A DNA stretch of 20,123 nucleotides from Chitinophagaceae bacterium UBA2467. Lineage in GTDB: Bacteria; Bacteroidota; Bacteroidia; Chitinophagales; Chitinophagaceae. The position numbers were made by a program, and so were the translations under genes. The stretch's first letter is position 1. The number at the start of each line of letters is the position of its first letter. A model generated the notes under the pieces. That model ran no database searches. It was given only the letters and a program-made list of their open reading frames with translations, and was not told where the DNA came from. The stretch covers positions 2,985-23,107 of the forward strand of contig DDPN01000020.1 in assembly GCA_002342205.1 (NCBI GenBank). The letters are read 5' to 3'. This document shows positions 1-7,931 of the stretch, one piece after another.

Positions 1-113
1 GGATAATCACGGACTCCTAAAAATCTAAAACCGATTATTCCAAATAAAACGATGATGATGTTCATCACCACCGCTAGTACTGGTCTTCTTAAACTTAGCT
101 CGGCAATGTTCAT
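1..113 (-). CDS. Efflux RND transporter permease, N-terminal fragment (cut by window edge)
   Basis: Only the first 37 codons and two bases are inside the window; the gene continues to the left. The visible peptide starts MNIAELSLRRPVLAVVMNII and continues as a hydrophobic helix ending near FLGVRDYP. This is the typical start of AcrB/MexB-type inner-membrane proton-driven drug exporters: a short cytoplasmic lead with an RRPV-like motif, transmembrane helix 1, then the conserved G-x-x-DYP entry to the porter domain. The ATG is only two bases after the stop codon of the membrane-fusion adaptor, so the two are co-transcribed and form one tripartite pump. An outer-membrane TolC-like partner would be expected further left but is not visible. 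Substrate class (drugs versus metals) cannot be told from this fragment. Confidence 0.85.
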   Translation of the reverse strand, partial: MNIAELSLRRPVLAVVMNIIIVLFGIIGFRFLGVRDY

Positions 114-115
114 GA

Positions 116-1177
116 TTATGGATTCACTACTTTGGTAATTGTTAGTTTTGATTCAGGTCGCACATTCATTAGACCGGTAACTACAACGGTATCGCCCAAT
201 GCAATCCCTTCAGTAATTTGGACTTTTTCAGCACTTCTAACTCCAGTGGTAATATCTTGAAAAATCGCAATTCCGTTTTTATAAAGAATAACTTTTTTCC
301 CTCTTGCTTGTGGTAAAATTGCTTGGGCTGGAATCAATTTAGATTGCAGATCGGGGGCAAAGCCAATTTTTACTTTTGCAAAACTCCCTGGTAGAATTGA
401 TTTACTAGGATTATTTAATAACGCTCTAACTTGAAGACTTCTACTGTTTTCAAGTACTGCTGATGAAGTTGCAATAACGGTGGCAGTTGTTTGTTCGCTG
501 GCTCCTGCGGTTAGGAGTGCTACTTTTTGACCTTCTTTTATTCTACCAATATATTTTTCAGGCACAGTGAAATCTACTTTTAGAACATTGGTTTGGTTGA
601 TAGAAGTAATGACGGAAGCTGGCGTAACGTAAGCGCCTACACTAATATTTTTTAAACCCATTTTGCCAGTAAAGGGTGCTCTGATTTCCGTTTTGTCTAA
701 GTTCGTTTTAATGATCCCAATATCCGCCTTTAAATTATTGACCTGTAAGAGACTAATGTCGTAATCCTGCTGACTGATTCCTTGTGCTTTTAATAATTGA
801 GATTGGCGTTCTTCTGTTTTTTGGGCTAATTGAAGTTGCACTTCCAGTTTTTTCAGCTGCGCAACAAGATCACCATCAAATAATTTAGCAATGAGTGTTC
901 CTTTTTCAATTGTTTTACCCTCCTGAATATTTAAGGCAATTATTCTACCGGCCATTTCAGGATGAATTTCAACGGATTCATTGGCAATTACGTTTCCAGG
1001 CACCTCAATTTCTTCTGCAAATGATTCCGGTTTTACAATGTAAGCATGAACGCCTATCGACTTATTTTTTTCGTTCTGCCCTAATTTTTCATTTGAATTT
1101 TTGCCTTTATTGGAATCTCCACAAGCAAGCAATGTAAGGCAGCCTATACAAAGGGTGAATAGTTTTGGTTTTTTCAT
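116..1177 (-). CDS. Efflux RND transporter periplasmic adaptor (membrane fusion lipoprotein)
   Basis: This is a membrane-fusion protein of the AcrA/MexA (HlyD) class that links an inner-membrane RND permease to an outer-membrane channel. From the chosen ATG the product is 353 residues. Residues 1-19 are a lipoprotein signal (MKKPKLF, hydrophobic stretch, then lipobox LLAC with Cys19). A biotinyl/lipoyl-like hairpin half follows (EVPGNVIANESVEIHPEMAG), then a helical hairpin rich in Gln/Lys/Leu, the second lipoyl half (TEIRAPFTGKMGL), and beta-barrel and membrane-proximal domains. An in-frame GTG at 1237 would add 20 residues and overlap the purK stop by four bases (GTGA). I prefer the inner ATG because it places the signal peptide at the N-terminus. 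The permease follows after two bases. The pump's substrate is unknown. Confidence 0.9.
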   Translation of the reverse strand: MKKPKLFTLCIGCLTLLACGDSNKGKNSNEKLGQNEKNKSIGVHAYIVKPESFAEEIEVPGNVIANESVEIHPEMAGRIIALNIQEGKTIEKGTLIAKLFDGDLVAQLKKLEVQLQLAQKTEERQSQLLKAQGISQQDYDISLLQVNNLKADIGIIKTNLDKTEIRAPFTGKMGLKNISVGAYVTPASVITSINQTNVLKVDFTVPEKYIGRIKEGQKVALLTAGASEQTTATVIATSSAVLENSRSLQVRALLNNPSKSILPGSFAKVKIGFAPDLQSKLIPAQAILPQARGKKVILYKNGIAIFQDITTGVRSAEKVQITEGIALGDTVVVTGLMNVRPESKLTITKVVNP

Positions 1178-1233
1178 AAAAGAAGTAATGCCAGTAAAAA
1201 TTTGTTGTTCAACTTTAATAAGACGATTTTTTT

Positions 1234-2370
1234 TCACTTTTCTTTTGGGTTTGTTTCTGCTCTAAGTGTAGACTTAATCCAATGAGCTGTGGTGGTACAA
1301 TTAGTCATGTCATTTAACAAAGCGGTTACGTGCCCCATCTTTCTACCGGGCTTTGTAAGTGCCTTTCCATAAAGATGAACAAAAACGGTTGGATTTTCGC
1401 TTAGTTTTTCAAGGCCCCTATAATAGACAGGTCCCGAATGTCCTTCCGCACCCACAATATTTACCATTAATGAGGGCTGTATTAGCTGGGTAGAACCCAG
1501 TGGAAGATTTAATAAAACCTGCCAGACCATTTGAAATTGAGAAGTAGAGATGGCTTCAATACTATGATGACCGCTATTATGAACGCGAGGCGCTGTTTCG
1601 TTTACTAAAACTTCTCCTGATTTGTCAACAAAAAGCTCAACAGCAAAGACGCCTGGGGAGGAAAATTTTTTTACCAGCCTTTTGGTTATTGCAGTTGCTT
1701 TTTCAATGACGGAGGAGGCAATAGTTGCAGGGCATATTTGATAGTCTAACAGATTCAAGGCGGGGTCAAATATCATTTCAACTGGAGGAAATATTGCTGT
1801 ATCGCCGTTATCATTTACAGCTACCATGATGGCTATTTCTTTGTCAATGTCTGCCATTTTTTCTAAAACAGATGGGGCATCAAAACCTAGTGTGATGTCT
1901 TCTTGGCTTTTGAGTAACTGTACCCCTTTTCCATCGTAACCGCCAATACCAATTTTGTGTACAGCGGGTAGAAAATTGATATGCTCTTTTAATGCGGCTC
2001 TGCTTTGTGTTATGATAAAATCGGGTGATGGAATATCGTGGTCTTTGTAAAACTGTTTTTGGGCAATCTTGTTTCGTATGATTTTTAAAACGGATGGCTT
2101 TGGTATAACCCGTATGCCCTCTGCTTCTAGCTTTTCAAGAGCCTCCACATTTACTTGTTCAATTTCAATGGTGATGCAATCCAGCTTTTTACCGAAAGAG
2201 TAGACCGTCTCAAAGTCTCTTATATCCCCTTTAAAAAAATGATGACACAGGTTGTGGGCTGGGCAGTTTTCATCGTTTTCAAGTACATACGTTTCTACAG
2301 GAAATTGGCCCGCGCATTCCAGCAGCATGCGCCCCAATTGGCCACCTCCCAGAATGCCCACTTTTGTCAT
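1234..2370 (-). CDS. purK: 5-(carboxyamino)imidazole ribonucleotide synthase (PurK)
   Basis: PurK is an ATP-grasp enzyme of de novo purine synthesis that converts AIR, ATP and bicarbonate to N5-CAIR in the cytoplasm; PurE then rearranges the product. The 378-residue protein opens with the nucleotide-binding motif GILGGGQLGRM. It carries the ATP-grasp glycine loop GIGGYDGKGVQ, the metal/phosphate segment VNETAPRVHNSGHHSIEA, and the C-terminal KPGRKMGHV typical of PurK. The reading frame stays open upstream to 2601, but that extension has no family resemblance and runs into hppD, and a TAnnTTTG element lies just before the ATG at 2370, so this start is secure. No purE is visible. The gene precedes an RND efflux pair on the same strand, which looks like co-transcription rather than shared function. 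Confidence 0.95.
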   Translation of the reverse strand: MTKVGILGGGQLGRMLLECAGQFPVETYVLENDENCPAHNLCHHFFKGDIRDFETVYSFGKKLDCITIEIEQVNVEALEKLEAEGIRVIPKPSVLKIIRNKIAQKQFYKDHDIPSPDFIITQSRAALKEHINFLPAVHKIGIGGYDGKGVQLLKSQEDITLGFDAPSVLEKMADIDKEIAIMVAVNDNGDTAIFPPVEMIFDPALNLLDYQICPATIASSVIEKATAITKRLVKKFSSPGVFAVELFVDKSGEVLVNETAPRVHNSGHHSIEAISTSQFQMVWQVLLNLPLGSTQLIQPSLMVNIVGAEGHSGPVYYRGLEKLSENPTVFVHLYGKALTKPGRKMGHVTALLNDMTNCTTTAHWIKSTLRAETNPKEK

Positions 2371-2374
2371 CTTA

Positions 2375-2382
2375 CAAAGATA
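2375..2382 (-). promoter_or_regulatory. Bacteroidota-type -7 promoter element of purK
   Basis: The minus strand reads TATCTTTG, an exact match to the Bacteroidota consensus TAnnTTTG. Four bases (TAAG) separate it from the purK ATG, so the predicted transcript would begin at or next to the start codon. No convincing -33 TTTG is visible. The matching position of the oppositely oriented hppD promoter overlaps this site. Confidence 0.6.
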
Positions 2383-2402
2383 GTAGTGAGGGGAAAATAT
2401 TC

Positions 2403-2410
2403 TACTTTTG
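2403..2410 (+). promoter_or_regulatory. Bacteroidota-type -7 promoter element of hppD
   Basis: TACTTTTG matches TAnnTTTG exactly and is followed by four bases (AACC) and the hppD ATG. The expected start of transcription therefore falls at or within the first codon, implying a leaderless mRNA, or a leader of about eight bases if the second in-frame ATG at 2424 is used. No clear -33 element is seen. The site is 20 bp from the divergent purK element. Confidence 0.6.
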
Positions 2411-2414
2411 AACC

Positions 2415-3548
2415 ATGAAAACAATGACCGATTCTGCCACCCCTTTAGCAGTTGATACCGATTTTCTTCCTTTGGAAGGAACAGATTATGTAGAGTTTTA
2501 TGTGGGGAATGCAAAACAGGCGGCTCATTATTACATGAGTGCATTTGGATTTCAGGCCTTGGCTTATGCAGGTCCGGAAACAGGAATAAAAGATAGAGCA
2601 AGCTACGTGGTGCGTCAGCATAAATTGACTTTTATGTTAACCACTCCGCTCCGTAGCAACAATGAGATGGCTGATCATATTTACAAACATGGAGATGGAG
2701 TCAAGTGTTTGTCGTTACGTGTGCAGGATGCCACCAAAGCCTGGGAGGAGACAACTAAGCGAGGTGCCACAAGTTATATGAAGCCGCAACGACTCGAAGA
2801 TAAAAATGGCGTTGTTGTGATGAGCGGTATTCATACCTATGGGGATACTGTACATTTATTTATTGAAAGAAAAGGTTACAACGGGGTTTTTATGCCTGGG
2901 TATAAAGCCTGGTCAAATCCTTTTTTCAAGCCTACGGATTGCGGATTGTTATATGTTGATCACTGCGTAGGTAATGTGGGTTGGAACCAAATGAATAAAT
3001 GGGTTAGTTTTTATGAGGAAGTGCTTGGTTTTAAAAATATTTTATCATTTGACGATGAAGATATTTCAACAGAGTATTCTGCATTGATGAGTAAAGTGAT
3101 GAGTAGTGGAAATGGATTTGTAAAGTTTCCTATCAATGAACCTGCAGAAGGTAAAAAGAAAAGCCAAGTGGAAGAATATCTTGACTTCTATGGGGGTGAG
3201 GGATGTCAACATGTGGCAATGGCTACCAATGATATTGTAAAAACAGTGGCAGAATTAAAGAGTAGAGGAGTTGAGTTTTTGCAAGTCCCAACAACCTATT
3301 ACGATGACTTATTAGAGCGAGTAGGGACGATTGATGAGGATTTAACACCCCTAAAAGAATTAGGTATTTTGGTAGACCGCGATAACGAAGGATATTTACT
3401 ACAACTTTTTACAAAACCTGTAGAAGATCGTCCCACACTTTTTTTTGAAATCATCCAGCGTAAAGGGGCTACCAGTTTTGGGAAGGGTAATTTCAAGGCA
3501 CTTTTTGAAGCAATTGAAAGGGAACAAGAAGCAAGAGGTAATCTATAA
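2415..3548 (+). CDS. hppD: 4-hydroxyphenylpyruvate dioxygenase
   Basis: This is a non-haem iron oxygenase that converts 4-hydroxyphenylpyruvate to homogentisate, the second step of tyrosine breakdown. The 377-residue protein has the usual two vicinal-oxygen-chelate halves. The N-terminal half starts around the GTDYVEFYVGNAKQAAHYY segment. The catalytic C-terminal half carries the three iron ligands: His183 (YVDHCVGNV), His266 (CQHVAMATNDI) and Glu345 (FFEIIQRKG). The C-terminal gate motif SFGKGNFKALFEAIEREQ is typical of active HPPD. Length matches the family. The start could be the ATG at 2415 or the one three codons later. It is the first gene of a plus-strand unit, with the next start three bases after its stop. 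No other homogentisate-pathway gene is in the window. Confidence 0.96.
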   Translation: MKTMTDSATPLAVDTDFLPLEGTDYVEFYVGNAKQAAHYYMSAFGFQALAYAGPETGIKDRASYVVRQHKLTFMLTTPLRSNNEMADHIYKHGDGVKCLSLRVQDATKAWEETTKRGATSYMKPQRLEDKNGVVVMSGIHTYGDTVHLFIERKGYNGVFMPGYKAWSNPFFKPTDCGLLYVDHCVGNVGWNQMNKWVSFYEEVLGFKNILSFDDEDISTEYSALMSKVMSSGNGFVKFPINEPAEGKKKSQVEEYLDFYGGEGCQHVAMATNDIVKTVAELKSRGVEFLQVPTTYYDDLLERVGTIDEDLTPLKELGILVDRDNEGYLLQLFTKPVEDRPTLFFEIIQRKGATSFGKGNFKALFEAIEREQEARGNL

Positions 3549-3551
3549 CAG

Positions 3552-4850
3552 ATGACCGATACCATAAAAAAGCGATTTGTTTTTTTTGTACGAAGTAAGA
3601 TTCTTACAAGGTACTTGTCATTGTGTCTGGGCTTACTATTTATCTCTTCTACAGGATTTGCACAGCCCTCTCCAGGTTTGGGATCTGGGCCCTCTGCCTC
3701 CTATCTTTCATTTGTAGATTATCAGCGTAGTTTTCCTCGCCCGCAAGAGGCCATGCAGCGAAAGTTGGATACGTTGAAAAAACAATTTGCGGCAAAAAAA
3801 CTGACATGGCCTGCACGCGCAATTTACATTCGCTCCTTTAAGTATGATAGTCAGCTTGAGGTTTGGGTGAAAGAGGAGAAGGCTACAACTTACTCATTAT
3901 TTAAAACCTACCCGGTATGTGCATTAGCGGGTTCACTGGGTCCCAAACGAGTGCAGGGCGATTACCAGGTGCCAGAGGGTTTTTACTATATCAATGAATT
4001 TAACCCTTTTAGTAATTATTATCTATCACTTGGATTGAATTACCCCAATGCAAGTGATCGTATTCTAAGTGATTCTATAAAACCTGGTGGCGATATCTAT
4101 ATACATGGAAGTTGTGTTACTGTCGGGTGTATACCAATAACCGATCAGCAGATTGATGAATTATATGTATTGGCCACTTTTGCTAAGGATGCTGGACAGG
4201 ATTTTATTCCCGTGCATATTTTTCCCTGTCGTTTTGATGTTCTTAAAAGCAAGGAGTATTTAAATGATTTATGCAAGGACGATCCTGACTTAAAACAATT
4301 TTCAGACAAGTTAGCTGAGGCTTACTATTATTTTCAGCGTACGCAGCAGTTGCCCATTGTGATGATTACGGAGGATGGTTCTTATCATGTTAATGATGCA
4401 AGCAGTGGATCATTAAATAAGCCCATAGCAATTTCTGCCGCTATTCCCAATAAAGAAATCAAGCAGTCTATCGTAAAGGTTGTACCCTCGGGGCGCATTC
4501 GAACAGTTGCTAAGGTGGTTGAAGTGGTAGATCAGTGGCCACAGTACCCAGGAGGTACATCTTCTCTTAATAAATTTTTAGATGATGCAGGTCGTTTATT
4601 ACAATCAATTTTGCCCCCTGGTTTTCCGAAGTCAAATGTTTCTATTGAATTTATTGTAGATCGGGATGGTACACCCGTTAACTTCAAAGTACTACGCGGG
4701 CTTGCAGACTTTCCTCAAATTCAAACTGCCTTAATTGAAAAGCTAGAAAGTATGCCAGTCTGGAAACCTGCATTGTTGAATAATATTCCTGTTGCAAAGA
4801 AGATTACGCAATTGTTTACGATCCAAACTAATTCATCCTATGTCAATTAA
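3552..4850 (+). CDS. Secreted L,D-transpeptidase (YkuD/YafK-like) fused to a TonB C-terminal-like domain
   Basis: The 432-residue protein starts with a basic segment and signal peptide (hydrophobic residues about 20-37, ending GFAQ), so it is exported. Residues about 88-228 form an L,D-transpeptidase catalytic domain with His185 and Cys193 in IYIHGSCVTVGCIPITD. The trailing TD and the following IDELY and VHIFPCRF resemble the E. coli YafK/DpaA (LdtF) branch, known to cleave the bond between Braun lipoprotein and peptidoglycan, more than cross-linking Ldt enzymes. A linker of about 90 residues follows. Residues about 322-425 resemble a TonB C-terminal domain (WPQYPGG, then IEFIVDRDGTPVNFKVLRG, MPVWKPA). 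There is no internal transmembrane helix, so it is not a classical energy transducer. Expected activity is peptidoglycan editing in the periplasm; the TonB-like part may bind envelope proteins (inference). Its last 11 bases overlap fbp. Confidence 0.85.
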   Translation: MTDTIKKRFVFFVRSKILTRYLSLCLGLLFISSTGFAQPSPGLGSGPSASYLSFVDYQRSFPRPQEAMQRKLDTLKKQFAAKKLTWPARAIYIRSFKYDSQLEVWVKEEKATTYSLFKTYPVCALAGSLGPKRVQGDYQVPEGFYYINEFNPFSNYYLSLGLNYPNASDRILSDSIKPGGDIYIHGSCVTVGCIPITDQQIDELYVLATFAKDAGQDFIPVHIFPCRFDVLKSKEYLNDLCKDDPDLKQFSDKLAEAYYYFQRTQQLPIVMITEDGSYHVNDASSGSLNKPIAISAAIPNKEIKQSIVKVVPSGRIRTVAKVVEVVDQWPQYPGGTSSLNKFLDDAGRLLQSILPPGFPKSNVSIEFIVDRDGTPVNFKVLRGLADFPQIQTALIEKLESMPVWKPALLNNIPVAKKITQLFTIQTNSSYVN

Positions 4851-5853
4851 TCGTACTGTACAAACACTTGACGAATTCACAATCCAACAGCTTAGAGATT
4901 TTCCTCATGCAACAGGGGAGTTATCAAATTTGTTGCGAAATATTGGGTTGGCTGCTAAACGAATAAATGTAGAGGTGAACAAAGCTGGTTTGGTAGATAT
5001 ACTCGGAGATGCAGGTTCTGTAAATGTACAGGGTGAAAAAGTGAAAAAGTTAGATGTGTTCGCAAATGATCAATTCATTCGTGTTTTACAACATGGAATT
5101 AGTTGTGCAGGTATTGCAAGTGAGGAGTTGGATGATTTTGTTGCCTTTACTGATGATAAAAGTATACACTCCAAATATGTTTGCCTTTTTGATCCCTTAG
5201 ATGGAAGTGGCAATATTGATGTCAACGTCTCCATAGGAACAATTTTTGGTGTTTACCGTAGAGTAACTCCGGTTGGTACTGTTGTTACCAAGGAAGATTT
5301 TTTACAAGCGGGTAGTCAACAAGTGGCAGCAGGTTATATTGTATATGGATCTTCTACCATGCTAGTTTACGCCACTCGTAGGGGTGTAAATGGTTTTACA
5401 CTTGATCCATCGATAGGTGAGTGGACGCTAAGTCATCCTAATCTTCGCTGCCCTGATCGAGGAAAAATTTATTCAGTTAACCATGGGAGCTTTTTTGAAT
5501 TTCAAAAAGGTGTGCAATCCTACATTCAAGCCTGTCAATCCCGGCCTGCGACAGAAGGCGGCCCTTTGCGTCAGCGATATGTAGGAAGCATGGTTGCGGA
5601 TGTGCATCGAAACCTGATTAAGGGCGGCATATTTATGTATCCAGGTACTTCTTCAAGGCCGGAGGGCAAACTGCGGCTACTTTACGAGTGTAACCCCTTT
5701 GCATTTATTGTTACAGTAGCTGGAGGAAAAGCGACCAATGGGTTAATCCGAACGCTCGATATTGTACCTCGTTCATTGCATGAGCGATGTCCTTTTTTTG
5801 TGGGGAGCTCATTGATGATGGATGAACTTGAAAATTATTTGAGAAATGACTGA
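4840..5853 (+). CDS. fbp: Class 1 fructose-1,6-bisphosphatase
   Basis: This enzyme hydrolyses fructose-1,6-bisphosphate to fructose-6-phosphate, the committed step of gluconeogenesis, in the cytoplasm using magnesium. The chosen ATG gives 337 residues, the normal class 1 length. An upstream in-frame ATG at 4792 would add 16 non-conserved residues lying inside the previous gene. Key features are NVQGEKVKKLDVFAND, the metal-binding acidic pair Glu95-Glu96, the metal motif FDPLDGSGNIDVNVSIGTIF around residues 117-136, and the phosphate/AMP region KGGIFMYPGTSSRPEGKLRL. The motif reads DGSGN where E. coli has DGSSN, a conservative change. Start and stop overlap both neighbours (11 and 8 bases), which suggests translational coupling. 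Confidence 0.96.
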   Translation: MSINRTVQTLDEFTIQQLRDFPHATGELSNLLRNIGLAAKRINVEVNKAGLVDILGDAGSVNVQGEKVKKLDVFANDQFIRVLQHGISCAGIASEELDDFVAFTDDKSIHSKYVCLFDPLDGSGNIDVNVSIGTIFGVYRRVTPVGTVVTKEDFLQAGSQQVAAGYIVYGSSTMLVYATRRGVNGFTLDPSIGEWTLSHPNLRCPDRGKIYSVNHGSFFEFQKGVQSYIQACQSRPATEGGPLRQRYVGSMVADVHRNLIKGGIFMYPGTSSRPEGKLRLLYECNPFAFIVTVAGGKATNGLIRTLDIVPRSLHERCPFFVGSSLMMDELENYLRND

Positions 5854-6610
5854 GCAAGTGATTGAAGTAAAAAATCTTGTTAAGAAATACGGCAGTTTGA
5901 CAGCTGTAGATTCTATTTCTTTTTCCGTATCCAAGGGAGAGATATTTGGTTTATTAGGTCCAAATGGAGCGGGTAAGTCTACTACGTTAGAAATTGTTGA
6001 AACACTTCGGGAAAAAACAAGTGGTGAGGTAACGGTTTGTGGTTATTCCCTAGATAAAGAAGCTGCCTTAATCAAAAAAGTGATTGGTGTTCAATTGCAA
6101 AGCAGCGGATATTATCCGGGCCTTAATTTGGTACAATTAATTGAGTTATTTGCTGGTCTTTATAACTGTTCCGTTGACCCGATCCAAATTCTGTCAATGG
6201 TTAATTTACAGGAAAAGTCAAAGGCTAAAGTAAAGGAGTTAAGTGGTGGACAACGCCAACGTTTTTCAATTGCTACCACCTTGGTAAATCAACCAAAAGT
6301 CATTTTTCTTGACGAGCCTACAACTGGGCTGGATCCCCAAGCCAGAAGAAGTCTTTGGGAATTGATTCGAACGATTCAGGCGCAAGGGACTACAATCGTG
6401 CTGACTACACATTATATGGATGAAGCGGAGTATTTGTGTGACCGTATTGCTATTATGGAGAAGGGTAAGATTATCGCCCTGGACACACCCGATTCACTGA
6501 TTGATCAATTGCTAGAAAGTGGATTTGAACGTAAAAAAGAAATGAAGGCAGCTAATCTTGAAGATGTATTTATACATTTAACGGGCCATGCCTTAACAGG
6601 GGATTACTAA
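5846..6610 (+). CDS. ABC transporter ATP-binding protein (ABC-2/drug-export type), permease not adjacent
   Basis: The 254-residue protein is a complete nucleotide-binding domain of the CcmA/DrrA-like export family. It has the Walker A loop GPNGAGKST (38-46), Q-loop near Gln83, signature LSGGQ (132-136), Walker B VIFLDE (152-157), D-loop GLDP and H-loop His189, followed by the Met-Asp-Glu-Ala segment common in this family. Such ATPases normally pair with an ABC-2 type membrane protein in the same operon. Here the gene is last in the unit: folC lies on the opposite strand one base after its stop, so the permease must be encoded elsewhere. The ATG lies inside the end of fbp (ATGACTGA, 8-base overlap). 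Substrate unknown. Confidence 0.93.
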   Translation: MTEQVIEVKNLVKKYGSLTAVDSISFSVSKGEIFGLLGPNGAGKSTTLEIVETLREKTSGEVTVCGYSLDKEAALIKKVIGVQLQSSGYYPGLNLVQLIELFAGLYNCSVDPIQILSMVNLQEKSKAKVKELSGGQRQRFSIATTLVNQPKVIFLDEPTTGLDPQARRSLWELIRTIQAQGTTIVLTTHYMDEAEYLCDRIAIMEKGKIIALDTPDSLIDQLLESGFERKKEMKAANLEDVFIHLTGHALTGDY

Positions 6611-6611
6611 T

Positions 6612-7910
6612 TTATTGGGACAGTTTAACTCTGTCAACCTCTCCGATTATAAATAAACTACCACAGACTAGAATCAAATCGTCGATCCTTGCATTTTTTT
6701 GTGCTTCCTCAATAGCACTATTTACAGCGTTGAAAACAAATCCGGTGAGTCCTGTTTTTTTTGCGCTAGCTTCTAAGTCTTGTGCTGGTAATGCGCGAGG
6801 TAATTGTGCCTGTGTGAAATAATAAGTGGCAGTTTTGGGGAGTAGTGAAAGTACTTTTTCAATTTCCTTGTCCTTTACCATTCCAATGACAATATGTAAA
6901 TGGTTGTAGTCGATCATTTCTAATTGACGCAATACTTGTCGAATGCCATCTACGTTATGAGCTACATCCAAGATAACAGAGGGATTATTGGCTATTTTTT
7001 CCCAACGCCCCTGAAACCCAGTTATCGTAGAAACATTTCTCAATCCTTTTATCAGGCTTTCTTCTGAAATACTAAAACCATTTTTACGCAATTGGTCAAC
7101 GGCGCAACAAACAGTCGAAATATTTTCTACTTGATAAACACCCGTTAAATCTAGTTGATAAGAGTGGAGGGAATTTTCTTTTTCGATGGCAACTTCTAAA
7201 AGATTTTCTTTCCACTTATATTCCTTTACTGGGCAATTGGTAGAGGCTAACTGTATTGTTGCATTTTTTTGTTTGGCAATCAATGTAAATACAGGCCAGG
7301 ACTCCTCCTGTTTTTTACCAATAACTACGGGCGTATTTTCTTTAATTATGCCTGCCTTTTCATATGATATGGCTTCCAGGGAATTTCCAAGCAAGTTCAT
7401 GTGGTCCCAACCAATATTGGTAATAATTGAAAGTACAGGATTGATTACATTGGTGCTATCTAATCTTCCACCCAGGCCGGTTTCAATGACTGCAATGTCG
7501 ACTTCTGATTTATAGAAATAATCAAAAGCCATCGCTACGGTTACTTCAAAAAAGCTTGGGCTTATTTCTTCAATCCAGGGATTAATGGCTTTGGTGAAAT
7601 TGATTACAGCGTTTTCGCTAATCATCTCTCCGTTTATCTTAATTCTCTCTCTGAAATCATATAGGTGAGGAGAGGTGTAAAGTCCTGTTTTATATCCCGC
7701 CTGTTGTAAAATTGCGGCAAGCATGTGACTAACCGAACCTTTTCCATTTGTTCCTGCAATATGAATGGTTTTTATTTTTTGGTGCGGATTTTGAATTTTT
7801 TCGCAGAGGGCTATGGTATTGTGCAGATCTTTTTTATAAGCCGCTTCGCCAATTCTTGAAAACAAGGGGAGTTTCTCGTATAAATAAGCAATAGTCTCCT
7901 GGTAATTCAT
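6612..7910 (-). CDS. folC: Bifunctional folylpolyglutamate synthase/dihydrofolate synthase
   Basis: FolC is a Mur-ligase-family enzyme that adds glutamate to dihydropteroate and extends polyglutamate tails on folates, using ATP, in the cytoplasm. The 432-residue length is normal. The N-terminal segment LPLFSRIGEAAYKKDLHNT is a FolC hallmark. It is followed by the P-loop IAGTNGKGSVSHM (51-63), the SPHLYDFRERI folate-loop motif, the ATP-domain segment ETGLGGRLDSTNV and the C-terminal start ILDVAHNVDG. It lies 21 bases after the TonB-like gene and is probably co-transcribed with it. Its stop codon is one base from the stop of the convergent ABC ATPase, leaving no space for a dedicated terminator. 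Confidence 0.96.
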   Translation of the reverse strand: MNYQETIAYLYEKLPLFSRIGEAAYKKDLHNTIALCEKIQNPHQKIKTIHIAGTNGKGSVSHMLAAILQQAGYKTGLYTSPHLYDFRERIKINGEMISENAVINFTKAINPWIEEISPSFFEVTVAMAFDYFYKSEVDIAVIETGLGGRLDSTNVINPVLSIITNIGWDHMNLLGNSLEAISYEKAGIIKENTPVVIGKKQEESWPVFTLIAKQKNATIQLASTNCPVKEYKWKENLLEVAIEKENSLHSYQLDLTGVYQVENISTVCCAVDQLRKNGFSISEESLIKGLRNVSTITGFQGRWEKIANNPSVILDVAHNVDGIRQVLRQLEMIDYNHLHIVIGMVKDKEIEKVLSLLPKTATYYFTQAQLPRALPAQDLEASAKKTGLTGFVFNAVNSAIEEAQKNARIDDLILVCGSLFIIGEVDRVKLSQ

Positions 7911-7931
7911 ATAAAGAATGGGTCCTAGTGA

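Noticed and set aside
2371..2601. 77-residue N-terminal extension of PurK
   Set aside because: It lacks homology, overlaps hppD on the other strand and would place the promoter element inside the coding region; PurK proteins start at the GILGGGQLGRM region.
4792..4839. Upstream ATG for fructose bisphosphatase
   Set aside because: It would add 16 basic residues unlike the family and lie fully within the transpeptidase gene; MSINRTVQTLDEF fits the usual start.
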